Part shown: in pieces, positions 40,945 to 49,714 of the stretch
Layout of the letters: the number at the start of each line of letters is the position of its first letter
Numbering within the stretch: the first letter of the stretch is position 1
NCBI GenBank assembly: GCA_039586815.1
Contig: JBDHJR010000007.1
Coordinates: 62,001 to 126,000 of the forward strand
From: WVYX01 sp039586815
GTDB taxonomy: Bacteria; Gemmatimonadota; Gemmatimonadetes; Gemmatimonadales; GWC2-71-9
Length of the DNA stretch: 64,000 nucleotides
Reading direction: 5' to 3'
Translations under genes and position numbers: made by a program
The notes under the pieces: model-generated
Told to the model about the DNA's origin: nothing
Seen by the model: only the letters and a program-made list of their open reading frames with translations
Databases searched by the model: none

Positions 40945-43731
40945 CTAGCTGGCCTCTTCCCTCCTCAGCTCGATCACCGCCTCGTGGATGCGCGACGCCA
41001 GCTCCCGCTCCTCACGCAGCGCGGCAATGATCGCCTCAGCCTCCTTGGTCTGGTACGTGAGCTGGTTCGCCTTCTCGATGGCGTGATCCACGACCGCCTT
41101 CTGCCCCCGTAGCGTCTCGAGGCTCGACCGTACCTCACCCAGCAGAGTATCCAGCTTGGCGAGGCGCTCCTCCGCCTGCGTGACGCGCGCCCAGCGCTCA
41201 TCGACCCCCTCCGCCAACGAGTCGACCTGCCGGGCTCGCTCGAGCACGCGCTCCACGGCTGCACGGGTGTCTTCCACCTCCTGCCGGGCAGCGGTCACGC
41301 CCTGCACGTTGGCCACGGTCTTTTCGGCAGTCTCGAAGATGGTGCTCAACTCGCGGCGCACCGCGTCGACACTCTCCTGGCGGGCCGTCAGCGAGTTCAT
41401 CGCGGCCGACACGTCGCGCTCCATCTGCTCGAGCCGCGCGATCTTCTCCTCGAACTGCGTGACGCGCTTGTCCGCAAACCGCAGGGCGCCGGCCCGCGAC
41501 TCGAGCTGCTCGGCGAGGTCGCTCACTCTTCCAGCCTGTGACTGCGCCGCCGCCAGCGCGTTGCCCAGCTTCTTGTTCTCGTCCTCGAGAGCCTGCGCGG
41601 CGCCGGCGGCATCCTGCCGCAACGCGGACGCACGCTCGAGGTGAGCGGCGGCCTGCTGCAGCGCCCGCTCTCGCTCCTCGATCTGCCGACCCACGCTGTC
41701 CACGCGTTCGGCGAGCGCCTCCAGCTCGGCCGCCCGTGCGGCCGCGTCGTCGACCCCGACGCGGAGGTCGCCCATGCGCTGCTCCGCACCCTCGAGGTGT
41801 CCGGCCACGGCGTCCATCCGGGTCTCGAGCTGCGTCACCTCCTCGTCACGCTGAGCTACCGACTCGAAGCGCCGGTCGGCGTCGTTCAGGCGCTGACGCA
41901 GCGCATCGCTGCGTGCCTCCAGATCCGCGAACGCACTACGCCGCTCCTCGAGCGTGGCCATGCGGGTGTCGAGCTCGTTGCTCAGGTTGCCCAGGCCGTC
42001 GAGTCGCTGCTCGAGCTGGGTCACGAACGCCTCCCGGTTCTGCAGGTGCTCCACCTTCTCGAGCGCGTCGCTTGAGAGCACGCGCACGCGCTCGACTGAC
42101 TGCGCCGCCGCGTCCAGCTCGGTGACCTTGTGGCGCAGCTCCTGCACTCGCTGGTCGGCCTCGGCCAACCACCGGCGACTGTCCGCCTGGGCGACGAGGC
42201 CGTCCTCCACCTCATCGCGCGCGGCGTGGAGCCGCGCGGTCGCGTCGCGCACCGCTTCGCCCGACGCCCTGAGCTCCGCTACCTCGCGTCCGAGTTCGGC
42301 CATCGCAGGCTGAGAAGCCTCGAGCCGCTCGATGCGCTCCGCCACCTGCTGTCCCGTGGTCTCGATCCGTTCCAGCGCCTCGGCAACGGCGCGTGCCCGC
42401 TCGCCGTGCTCCTCCACACGACTCACCTCGGATACGAGCGTCGTGAGGCGAGCCGCCAACTCGTCCGACTTGGACTGCGCCTGGGCTATTGCCTGTCCCG
42501 CACGCTCCATCTGCTGGAAGCGCGACTCGAGCTCAGTGAGCGTCGAGCGCAGCTCGCCCACCTGCCGGCTGGTCGCCTCCAGTCCCTGGCGGTCCAGCTG
42601 GAGCCGGTCCACTCCCTCGCGCACATCGGACTTGAGCGACGACAGCTGCGACGCGAGCTGCTCGGCCTCCTGCCGGGCCGCCGCGTCCTGTGCCTTCGCC
42701 GACTCGATGCGCCTGGTGCTCCGCTCGACCAGCTGCTCCAGGTCGGCCAGGCTATCCTGCGTCTTCTTGATGAGCTTGGAGTCCTCCTGGAGCTTCTTGA
42801 GCCGTGAGTCCAGGTCCCACACCAGGTCGTCCAGTCGCGCCGCCTGCGCCGCCGCGCGGTCCACCACTTCGCGCTGGCCCTCGAGCGTGCGCGTCTTGTG
42901 CAGCACGTGATCGGAGAGCGAGCTCAGCGCCTGGAGCTGTTCCTCGGTGCGCGTGGTGCGCTGCTCCAGCTTGGCTACCTCGGCCAGGCCGGCCTCCATC
43001 GTGGCCAGCCGTGCTTCGGCTCCGTCCACTTCCTGCTTGAGCCGCGCGGCTGCCTCTCGCGCCTGGTCGAATCCGGACTGAACCTCACCCTGGTCGCGCC
43101 GCATCGCCTCCAGCGCTTCGCGCGCCACATTGGCATCGTGGTTGAAATTGAGGAACTGCTCGCGCACCTCGTCAGCCTTGCCGGAGAGCTCGGCGATGGC
43201 TCCGGACGGCCCGCTGAGCTGCGCCAGCTCGTCCTGCAGGCGGTTGGCTTCCTGCAACGACCCGCGCACGCTGTCGGCCACGCCGGAAACATCCGACAGG
43301 TTCTGGGCCACTTCCTTCACGCCCTGCGCAGCCTGAGCACGAGACCGCTCCACCTCGCCGATCGCGCCGTCGAGCTGCTCCAGGCGCCCGGCCAGATCGC
43401 TGAGGCCAACGGCTTGTGCCCTGGCGGCGTCGAGACGCTGCAGCAGGTCGGTGAGCTGCTCCTCGATCTCCGCGGTCTGCTTGGCTTGCCGCTCGGCCAT
43501 CTCGTCGAGTTTCCGGTCCACGGCAGCCGCGTGCTCGGCCTGCCGCTCCGCGGCGGCGGCCATCTGTTGCTCGACTGACGAGGACTGCTGGGCCGCGGCC
43601 TGGGCCTGCTCCAGCACGCCCTCGAGCGCAGCACGCTCCTCCTGCAAGCGCTGCAGCAACTGCTGCAACACCTCCGGAAGCTCCTCGAGGCTCGGTTCCG
43701 ATTTCGGCTGCTTCTTGAACAGGGCTGCCAT
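40945..43731 (-). CDS. Very long coiled-coil protein, unknown function
   Basis: 928 residues from ATG at 43731 (MAALFKKQPKSEPSLEELPE). From about residue 15 to the end it is almost uninterrupted heptad sequence rich in Ala, Glu, Gln, Arg and Leu, with a few glycine breaks, no cysteine-rich or ATPase domain, no signal peptide and no membrane helix. It therefore is not an SMC or SbcC protein, although searches may hit those through the coil. A rod of up to about 130 nm is possible if fully helical. It ends in a basic/acidic helix (EAIIAALREERELASRIHEA). Divergent from groES, own terminator. A cytoskeletal or scaffold role is inference. Confidence 0.85.
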   Translation of the reverse strand: MAALFKKQPKSEPSLEELPEVLQQLLQRLQEERAALEGVLEQAQAAAQQSSSVEQQMAAAAERQAEHAAAVDRKLDEMAERQAKQTAEIEEQLTDLLQRLDAARAQAVGLSDLAGRLEQLDGAIGEVERSRAQAAQGVKEVAQNLSDVSGVADSVRGSLQEANRLQDELAQLSGPSGAIAELSGKADEVREQFLNFNHDANVAREALEAMRRDQGEVQSGFDQAREAAARLKQEVDGAEARLATMEAGLAEVAKLEQRTTRTEEQLQALSSLSDHVLHKTRTLEGQREVVDRAAAQAARLDDLVWDLDSRLKKLQEDSKLIKKTQDSLADLEQLVERSTRRIESAKAQDAAARQEAEQLASQLSSLKSDVREGVDRLQLDRQGLEATSRQVGELRSTLTELESRFQQMERAGQAIAQAQSKSDELAARLTTLVSEVSRVEEHGERARAVAEALERIETTGQQVAERIERLEASQPAMAELGREVAELRASGEAVRDATARLHAARDEVEDGLVAQADSRRWLAEADQRVQELRHKVTELDAAAQSVERVRVLSSDALEKVEHLQNREAFVTQLEQRLDGLGNLSNELDTRMATLEERRSAFADLEARSDALRQRLNDADRRFESVAQRDEEVTQLETRMDAVAGHLEGAEQRMGDLRVGVDDAAARAAELEALAERVDSVGRQIEERERALQQAAAHLERASALRQDAAGAAQALEDENKKLGNALAAAQSQAGRVSDLAEQLESRAGALRFADKRVTQFEEKIARLEQMERDVSAAMNSLTARQESVDAVRRELSTIFETAEKTVANVQGVTAARQEVEDTRAAVERVLERARQVDSLAEGVDERWARVTQAEERLAKLDTLLGEVRSSLETLRGQKAVVDHAIEKANQLTYQTKEAEAIIAALREERELASRIHEAVIELRREEAS

Positions 43732-43882
43732 GGCGCCATCCCGGTGGGATAGTGGGTGTCTGGGAAGTTTCGGGACGGGGACGGGTGTGGTCAATAGAGG
43801 TCGGTTGTCGCCACTGGTACGGATTGTACCACTACCGCTTCGCCCCTGGCGCACAGCCAGCGTCGCACTTTCATTTCACCGT

Positions 43883-44275
43883 ATGGCCGACCCGCTGAAG
43901 AAGCTCGTCGTCGTGGGGGACCGCGTGCTGATCGCGCCCGAGGAAGGTGAGGAACGCACCAATGTGGGACTCTACCTTCCACCCACAGCAATCGATCGCC
44001 AGGCGGTCCAGAGCGGCCGGATCATCGCGACGGGACCCGGCACGCCACTCTCGGCACCCACGGAGCTCGACGAGGAGCCGTGGAAGGAAATAGCCGGCGG
44101 GGAGCCGCGCTACGTGCCGATGCAGGCGCGGGTGGGCGACTTCGCCCTGTTCTTCCGCAAGGCCGCGGTCGAGATCACGTTCGAGGAGAAGCGCTACCTC
44201 GTCGTGCCCCAGGCGGCAATTCTCGTGCTGGTGCGCTCGGAGGACCTGCCGAAGGACCTGCTGGACGAGCTCTAG
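43883..44275 (+). CDS. GroES-like co-chaperonin, extended form
   Basis: 130 residues from ATG at 43883. The N-terminal KLVVVGDRVLIAPEEGEERT, mobile-loop region (NVGLYLPPTAIDRQAVQSG) and RIIATGPG core match the Cpn10 fold. Canonical GroES has about 97 residues; here an insert of about 25 (SAPTELDEEPWKEIAGGEPR) lies in the middle, and the tail continues past the normal end (VRSEDLPKDLLDEL). groEL is not adjacent. It could be a second, specialised co-chaperonin. It lies 15 nt ahead of the arsC-type gene, so the three plus-strand genes to 44937 may be co-transcribed. Confidence 0.82.
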   Translation: MADPLKKLVVVGDRVLIAPEEGEERTNVGLYLPPTAIDRQAVQSGRIIATGPGTPLSAPTELDEEPWKEIAGGEPRYVPMQARVGDFALFFRKAAVEITFEEKRYLVVPQAAILVLVRSEDLPKDLLDEL

Positions 44276-44290
44276 CCCGCCGTTGCACCC

Positions 44291-44707
44291 ATGCCTTCAC
44301 TGATCTTCCTCTGCGTGGCGAACTCCGCCCGGAGCCAGATGGCCGAGGGTGTGGCGCGCGCGCACGCGCCCGACGGGTGGCGCATCTACAGTGCCGGTTC
44401 ACGACCGGGCCGGGTAAGCTCCCGCGCCGTGCGTGTGATGCAGGAGATCGGCATCGACATCGGCCAGCACCGCTCCAAGGGCATGGATGAAGTGCCGCTG
44501 GCCGATGCCGACGTGGTCATCCGGCTGTGCGCCGAGGAGGAGTGCCCTGTGGCCTACACGTCGGGGCGCCGACTCGACTGGGAGCTGCCTGACCCGGCGG
44601 CTCCGGCCGTCAGCGAGGAAGCCGAGCTGGCCGCGTTCCGCACAGTGCGCGACTCGATTGCGGCGCGGCTCGACGCGTTCTGGAAGGAGGAGCGCTCGGG
44701 ATCGTGA
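44291..44707 (+). CDS. Arsenate reductase / low-molecular-weight phosphatase family
   Basis: 138 residues. P-loop FLCVANSARSQMAE carries the CX5RS motif with nucleophilic Cys. A second cysteine pair region, RLCAEEECPV, matches the resolving cysteines of thioredoxin-linked ArsC. DWELPDPAAP has the general-acid Asp-Pro. So arsenate reduction to arsenite is the likely reaction, though no arsB/acr3 or arsM gene lies nearby, and the ArsR gene at 13694 is distant. A 77-residue membrane protein gene follows in GTGA overlap. Confidence 0.88.
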   Translation: MPSLIFLCVANSARSQMAEGVARAHAPDGWRIYSAGSRPGRVSSRAVRVMQEIGIDIGQHRSKGMDEVPLADADVVIRLCAEEECPVAYTSGRRLDWELPDPAAPAVSEEAELAAFRTVRDSIAARLDAFWKEERSGS

Positions 44708-44937
44708 GCGGCTCGATCGGACTGGTCGTCGTGCTGCTCGTGCTGGCGGCAGCCCTGGGTTGGATCCTCTTCGGCCCGGGGGGCGTCAGAGGCGCACGAG
44801 CCGGGCGCGACGAATCGGTAGACCGAGACGAGTTGGAGGCGGCGGAGGAGGAAGTGCGCGACGTGAACGCGCTGGCGTCACCCGAAGACGCCGAGGAAGA
44901 GCTGCCCGACTGGGGACCGGGCGCGCCCAGGTCGTAG
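44704..44937 (+). CDS. Small acidic single-helix membrane protein
   Basis: 77 residues, GTG start overlapping the ArsC stop, with AAGGAGGAG about 14 nt upstream. One N-terminal helix (IGLVVVLLVLAAALGWILFG) and a short strongly acidic tail (DRDELEAAEEEVRDVN, EDAEEELPDWG). No family recognised. Coding support comes from the overlap and the ribosome site, not from homology. Confidence 0.6.
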   Translation: MSGSIGLVVVLLVLAAALGWILFGPGGVRGARAGRDESVDRDELEAAEEEVRDVNALASPEDAEEELPDWGPGAPRS

Positions 44938-44938
44938 T

Positions 44939-46288
44939 CTAGTCCAGCATCTCCACCGAGCGGGCGGTGACCCGGTGCGATACGAGGGGCAGCGCATCCG
45001 GGCCCGCAGCGTCCCCGATGCGTATCGCCTCGTTCAGAGCGGCCTGCCCAGTGGCCGCTCCCTGTCCGTCCCGCGCGTAGATCGAGGCCAGAGGCTCCCC
45101 CCGCTCGACCCGGTCGCCCGGCTTCACCGTCAGCACGAATCCGACCGCGAGATCGGCATGGTCGTCGAGGTGGCGCCGCGCCCCTCCCATGGCAGCCACG
45201 GCTTCACCGATGAGCCGCGGCTCGACACGCTGCACGGTGCCGGCAGAGGGAGCCTCGTACACCCCCACCACCGGAGCCTGCGGCAGTACGCTGGGGTCGT
45301 CCAGCACGGCAGGGTTACCACCCTGCGCGGCGACCAGCTCACGGAACTTCTCGGCGGCCGTGCCGGAGCCGATCGCCCGCTCCAGAGTGGACCGCGCGTC
45401 CGCGGCGGAGGCAGCCAACCCGGCCAACAGCAGCATCTCGACACCGAGGGCGTAGGTCACCTCCATCAGGTCGCCGGGGCCCTCGCCCCGGAGCGCCGCC
45501 ATCGCCTCCTCGGTCTCGAGCGCGCTGCCGCAGGCACGTCCCAGCGGCCGGTCCATTGCGGTGAGCAGCGCTACCGTGGTACAACCGCGCTCTTCTCCCA
45601 GCCGGATCATGGTCTGCGCCAGCTCCACTCCCTGGTCCAACTCCGGGAGAAACGCGCCGCTGCCGCGCTTGATGTCGAGCACCAGCCCATTCAGTCCCTC
45701 GGCGAGCTTCTTCGACATGATGCTGGCGGCGATGAGCGGGATCGCGTCCACCGTGCCGGTGGCGTCGCGCAGGGCGTAGAGCCTCCGGTCGGCTGGTGCG
45801 ATCTCCTCGGTCTGGCCCAGCATGGCCACGCCGATCGCCTCCACCTGGCGGCGGGCTTCCTCGAGTGAGAGATCCACCCGGAACCCGGGAATCGCCTCGA
45901 GCTTGTCGAGCGTGCCGCCGGTGTGGGCCAGCCCGTGGCCCGAAACCATGGGCACCGCCGCGCCGACGCTCGCCACCAGGGGCGCCAGCACGAGCGACAC
46001 CTTGTCGCCTACACCGCCCGTCGAGTGCTTGTCCACCCGGGGCGCCACGTGTGGCCCGAACGTGAGGCTCGATCCGGATGCCCGCATGGCGTCGGTGAGA
46101 GCGCCCAACTCGGCGTCCTCCAACCCGTTGAGCAGGACCGCCATGAGCAGGGCGGCCATCTGGTAGTCCGGCACACGGTCCGCCGCGTACGCGTTGACCA
46201 AGTGTGACCACTCGTCTGCCGTGAGCGCGGCCCCGTCACGCTTGCGCTCGATGAGCGGGCGCACGAACATATCACGCTCGCCGCTCAT
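44939..46288 (-). CDS. Thymidine / pyrimidine-nucleoside phosphorylase
   Basis: 449 residues. Splits thymidine (or uridine) with phosphate into base and (deoxy)ribose 1-phosphate. The signature DKHSTGGVGDKVSLVLAP (phosphate-binding Lys, Ser, Thr) is intact, as is SGHGLAHTGGTLDKLEAIPG. The N-terminal helical domain and the C-terminal PYNP domain (VKPGDRVERGEPLASIY) are present, and length matches DeoA/Pdp (430-450). The start may be ATG 46288 or the ATG six codons on. The next gene diverges only 24 bp away, so both promoters must lie within coding or overlap each other. Confidence 0.94.
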   Translation of the reverse strand: MSGERDMFVRPLIERKRDGAALTADEWSHLVNAYAADRVPDYQMAALLMAVLLNGLEDAELGALTDAMRASGSSLTFGPHVAPRVDKHSTGGVGDKVSLVLAPLVASVGAAVPMVSGHGLAHTGGTLDKLEAIPGFRVDLSLEEARRQVEAIGVAMLGQTEEIAPADRRLYALRDATGTVDAIPLIAASIMSKKLAEGLNGLVLDIKRGSGAFLPELDQGVELAQTMIRLGEERGCTTVALLTAMDRPLGRACGSALETEEAMAALRGEGPGDLMEVTYALGVEMLLLAGLAASAADARSTLERAIGSGTAAEKFRELVAAQGGNPAVLDDPSVLPQAPVVGVYEAPSAGTVQRVEPRLIGEAVAAMGGARRHLDDHADLAVGFVLTVKPGDRVERGEPLASIYARDGQGAATGQAALNEAIRIGDAAGPDALPLVSHRVTARSVEMLD

Positions 46289-46312
46289 CGCTTCCGTCCT
46301 CGGGGTGCCAGC

Positions 46313-47092
46313 ATGCGTTCACTCATCCTCACGCTCCTCACGGCCAGCATCACAGCGGTCCCGGCCACGGCACAAAGCTACGACGAACTCGTCGCTCGGG
46401 GCGACAGCCTGATGGACGCCCTCGATCCTCTCGCGGCACGGGCGGCGTTTCGCCAAGCGCTGCACCTGGATTCCAATAGGGTCGAGGCGATGTGGAGGTT
46501 TGCCGAGGCCCAGGGCGACATAGCCAAGCAGTTTCCCGACAGCCGCTCCGGGGACCGGGACGACCTCTACACCGAGGCGTGGTCCTGGGCCATCCGCGCC
46601 ACCCAGGCCGACTCATCCAATGCGGAGGGCTGGTTCCAGCAGTCCCTTGCCTTGGGGCGGCTATCGCGCACCAAGGGCGGCAACGAGCGGGTGCGCTACG
46701 CGCAGCAGATCTACGAAACGGCGGGGAAGGCGGCGGAGCTGGATCCGGCACACGACGGTGCCTACCACGTGCTGGGAGCCTGGCATGCGGAGATCGAGCG
46801 GCTCTCCGGCTTGTCCAAGTTCTTCGCCAAGGCGCTGTTCGGAGCCGACTTCATGGATCGGGCGAGCTGGGATTCCGCGGTCGTGAACCTGGAGCGCTCC
46901 GTCGAGCTCAGGCCGGAGTACCTGTACCATCGGTTGGAGCTCGCAGAGGTCTACATAGACCTGGAGCGCTACGCCGAAGCCCTGGAACAGCTCGAGGTCG
47001 TTCTGGGGCTCCCGCCCACGAGCGACGTGGAGGACCCCGAGTACCAGAGAAGGGCGGCCGAGCTAATCGAGGAGGTCAGAGACCAGATCTGA
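46313..47092 (+). CDS. Exported TPR-repeat protein
   Basis: 259 residues with a signal peptide (MRSLILTLLTASITAVPATA, cleavage before QSYDE). The mature chain is all-helical with TPR-type units: ALDPLAARAAFRQALHLDSN, AWSWAIRATQADSSNAEGWF, AGKAAELDPAHDGAYHVLG and ALEQLEVVLGLPPTSDVEDP. The layout resembles the regulator-of-microtubule-dynamics (RMDN) group of TPR proteins found in many bacteria. A periplasmic scaffold or assembly factor is likely. Its stop is one base from the end of the convergent YtxH-type gene. Confidence 0.85.
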   Translation: MRSLILTLLTASITAVPATAQSYDELVARGDSLMDALDPLAARAAFRQALHLDSNRVEAMWRFAEAQGDIAKQFPDSRSGDRDDLYTEAWSWAIRATQADSSNAEGWFQQSLALGRLSRTKGGNERVRYAQQIYETAGKAAELDPAHDGAYHVLGAWHAEIERLSGLSKFFAKALFGADFMDRASWDSAVVNLERSVELRPEYLYHRLELAEVYIDLERYAEALEQLEVVLGLPPTSDVEDPEYQRRAAELIEEVRDQI

Positions 47093-47093
47093 G

Positions 47094-47423
47094 TCAGCTG
47101 GAGCGCGGCCGCAACCTGCGCTGCAGCTTGCGCCGGTGGCGGCGCAGCTCGCGCTCCGCATCGTCGCGCCAATCCTCCAGTTGCTCCTTGGCATCGTCCC
47201 CGGCATCGCGCAGCCTGGTGCGCAAGCGGCGCCGCGTCACGTCACCCCGCTCGGGAGCGACCAGCAGGGCCACACCGGCACCGATCAGGGCACCGAGCAC
47301 CAACCCGCCCAGGAAGCCCACGATCCCGCTGGCGCTCTCGGTCTCGTAGATCTCGACTTCGTCCAGCTCCTCTTCGGGCTCCAACTCTTCCTCCATGATC
47401 TCCAGCTCTTTATCGCGCGCCAT
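47094..47423 (-). CDS. YtxH-like small membrane protein
   Basis: 109 residues: an acidic N-terminus (EIMEEELEPEEELDEVEIYE), one glycine-rich helix with the YtxH pattern (GFLGGLVLGALIGAGVALLVAPERG), and a basic amphipathic C-terminus (RRHRRKLQRRLRPR). YtxH proteins are linked to general stress, function unclear. The ATG shares one base with the stop of the aminopeptidase gene upstream (TAATG), so translation is coupled. Confidence 0.82.
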   Translation of the reverse strand: MARDKELEIMEEELEPEEELDEVEIYETESASGIVGFLGGLVLGALIGAGVALLVAPERGDVTRRRLRTRLRDAGDDAKEQLEDWRDDAERELRRHRRKLQRRLRPRSS

Positions 47424-48769
47424 TAGCGACTCCCGGTTGCCTGTGGTCGCTCGGCCGACTGCATCAGCCGCTCGATGTCTTCCGTGGTGCGGGGTGCCCC
47501 GTTGGAGAGAATCTCCGCCCCGCTCTCCGTGATCAACACGTCGTCCTCGATGCGTACACCGAGGTTCTCCTCCGGCAGGTAGATCCCCGGCTCGATTGTG
47601 AGCACCATGCCCGGCTCCAGTTTCATGCGGTAGTCCCCCACGTCGTGCACCCGCATGCCCAGCCAGTGGCTCAGCCCGTGCACGAAGTAGCGGGCACAGC
47701 CCCGCGGACCGCAGAGGTCGCCGCCGTGCTCGTTCATGTACTGCCGCGCCAGCCGGCCGAGATCACCCATCGTCATGCCCGGCTTGGCCGCTTCGATCAC
47801 TGCCTCGTGCGTGGCTAGCACCACGTCGTAGATCGCCTTCTGGCGCTCCGTGAAGCGGCCGCTCACCGGGAAGGTCCGGGACACGTCGGCCGTGTACTGC
47901 GCGTACTCGGCGCCCACGTCCACCACCACCAGATCACCCGCCTCCATCCTGCGCCGGTTCGCGTCGTAGTGCAGCACAACGCTGTTGGGCCCGCTCCCCA
48001 CGATGGAGGGGAAGCCCAGCCGGTCGGCGCCCCGATCGCGGAACGTGTACTCGATGACTGCCTCGAGCTGGCGCTCGTACATTCCGGGCCGAACGGCGCG
48101 CATCCCCGCCTGCACGGCTTCGGTCGTGATGTCGATGGCGGTGCGCAGAGAGGCGAGCCCCAGCTCGTCCTTCACGACCCTAAGGCTGTCCATCAGCGGC
48201 ACCACGTTGCGCACGTCCCGGCCCGACGTCATCCAGCTGCGGATGTGGTCGTTGTCTTTGGTGCCCGAGTACATGACCGTGAAGAGCGGCGCCTCAGATC
48301 GCATCAGGGCGATCATCACGGCCCGGTCGAGGCTGTCCGGATGGAGCGGCAACACCTGCTCGATGCCGGCGAGCCGCTCTGCCTCCGGGCCGGGCGCGAG
48401 CTGGACCCCGGTCCACTGCACTGCCCGGGGGTTCACCGGCGGCAGGTAGAGAGTGACCGACCGTGTGGCGCCGTTCGCCGCCACCAGCAGGAGCCACGCA
48501 TCGGGCGTCTCCACGCCGGTCAGGTAGAAGAAGTAGTCGTCCTGCCGGAAATCCCGGTCCTGCAGCACGACCGCCTCGAGGTCGCGGCGGGAAGCCGCGG
48601 GCACCAGAACGATGCCGTTGCCGATCCGCTCACTGAGCCGGGCACGGCGGGCCCGGTAGGCCTCAGTGTCTACGGGTCGACCGGCTCCGGGCAGCTGGGC
48701 CACGGGCTCCGGCATCTGGGCCAGCGCGGGACCCGCCAGCAGGCAGGTCAGGGCCAGGATTTGCCGCAC
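47423..48769 (-). CDS. pepP: Exported Xaa-Pro aminopeptidase (M24B, aminopeptidase P)
   Basis: 448 residues from GTG at 48769, with AAAGGACTCACC upstream and a signal peptide (ILALTCLLAGPALAQ). The N-terminal creatinase-like domain starts RRARLSERIGNGIVLVPAA. The pita-bread catalytic domain has the five metal ligands: Asp in VVVDVGAEYAQYTADVSRTF (two), His in HGLSHWLGMRVHD, Glu in LTIEPGIYLPE, and Glu in the IEDDVLITESG segment. It removes an N-terminal residue before proline. Cytoplasmic PepP has no signal; this periplasmic form matches the other exported peptidases in the window. Confidence 0.92.
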   Translation of the reverse strand: MRQILALTCLLAGPALAQMPEPVAQLPGAGRPVDTEAYRARRARLSERIGNGIVLVPAASRRDLEAVVLQDRDFRQDDYFFYLTGVETPDAWLLLVAANGATRSVTLYLPPVNPRAVQWTGVQLAPGPEAERLAGIEQVLPLHPDSLDRAVMIALMRSEAPLFTVMYSGTKDNDHIRSWMTSGRDVRNVVPLMDSLRVVKDELGLASLRTAIDITTEAVQAGMRAVRPGMYERQLEAVIEYTFRDRGADRLGFPSIVGSGPNSVVLHYDANRRRMEAGDLVVVDVGAEYAQYTADVSRTFPVSGRFTERQKAIYDVVLATHEAVIEAAKPGMTMGDLGRLARQYMNEHGGDLCGPRGCARYFVHGLSHWLGMRVHDVGDYRMKLEPGMVLTIEPGIYLPEENLGVRIEDDVLITESGAEILSNGAPRTTEDIERLMQSAERPQATGSR

Positions 48770-48875
48770 GGTGAGTCCTTTCTGTGTATCACCTGTGAGT
48801 CGAGTGGATTCTACTCCCTTGACTGTTCTTAGTCGAGGCCACAAAGATTGTGTGCGCCCACACCTCGGAGCCCCG

Positions 48876-49658
48876 ATGGCAGACGTAGACGCAGGCGCCC
48901 AAGCCGCTACGCCCGAACAGCTTGAGAGCAGGATCCGCGAGCTCGAGCACGAGCGCAAGCACCTGCTGGCGGTGATCGAGATCCTGGAGGAAATCACCGG
49001 CTCCCTGCACATCGTGGACATCCTGCAGGGTATTACACGCAAGCTGGGTGAGACGTTCGGGCTCGACCGCTGTTCGATCTACCTGGCCGAGCACGGCGAG
49101 CGCACCGCCCGCCTCGTAGCGTCGTACGAGGACCCCTCGATCCGCAACTACGTGGTGGACCTCGACCGCTATCCCGAGGTCCGGCAGGCCCTGGAATCGG
49201 GCGAAACGGTGTTCATTCCCGATGCGCAGGGGCACTCCGACCTCAAGCACATCCAGGGACTGCTGGAGTCACGACGGGTCAAGGCCATCACGGTGGTCCC
49301 CATTTCCTGGAGGGGTGCGCCCGTGGGTGCCATCTTCCTGCGCACTTTCCGTGACGGGCCCAGCTTCTCGGATGGCGACGTCCGGTTCATCCAGGTCATC
49401 GCGAGCCTGGTTGCCAAAGCCCTGCGCAACGCACACCGCTACGAACAGCTCCTCAAACAGGCCGACCAGCCCGAGGCGGCACAGCAGGACGACATGCGAC
49501 GTGCGGTCTTTCTCAGCTTCCTGGCGCGGCTGCTCGACGCCTACGGGGGCCGCGACGACGTGGCCGAGAAGCTCCTTTCCAAGGCTGCTGGAGAGGAACT
49601 CGACCGGCTGGTGGAGATCGCCATGGCGGTGTTCTCCGAGGAGGCAAAGGGTCCGTGA
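48876..49658 (+). CDS. GAF-domain protein with N-terminal coiled coil
   Basis: 260 residues from ATG at 48876, with GGAGCCCCG just ahead; an upstream GTG at 48852 is possible. A short coiled coil (ESRIRELEHERKHLLAVIEI) leads into a GAF domain (SLHIVDILQGITRKLGETFG, then GLDRCSIYLAE, then AITVVPISWRGAPVGAIFLR). The C-terminal helical region (DMRRAVFLSFLARLLDAYGG) has no kinase, cyclase or HTH output. A small-molecule or redox sensor acting through protein contact is likely. TTGACT at about 48817 could be its -35. Confidence 0.87.
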   Translation: MADVDAGAQAATPEQLESRIRELEHERKHLLAVIEILEEITGSLHIVDILQGITRKLGETFGLDRCSIYLAEHGERTARLVASYEDPSIRNYVVDLDRYPEVRQALESGETVFIPDAQGHSDLKHIQGLLESRRVKAITVVPISWRGAPVGAIFLRTFRDGPSFSDGDVRFIQVIASLVAKALRNAHRYEQLLKQADQPEAAQQDDMRRAVFLSFLARLLDAYGGRDDVAEKLLSKAAGEELDRLVEIAMAVFSEEAKGP

Positions 49659-49714
49659 TGCTCTTGCGCGGCGTCACCTGGCCGTCCTAAGTTGCGACGT
49701 CCTCAACCAGCCCA

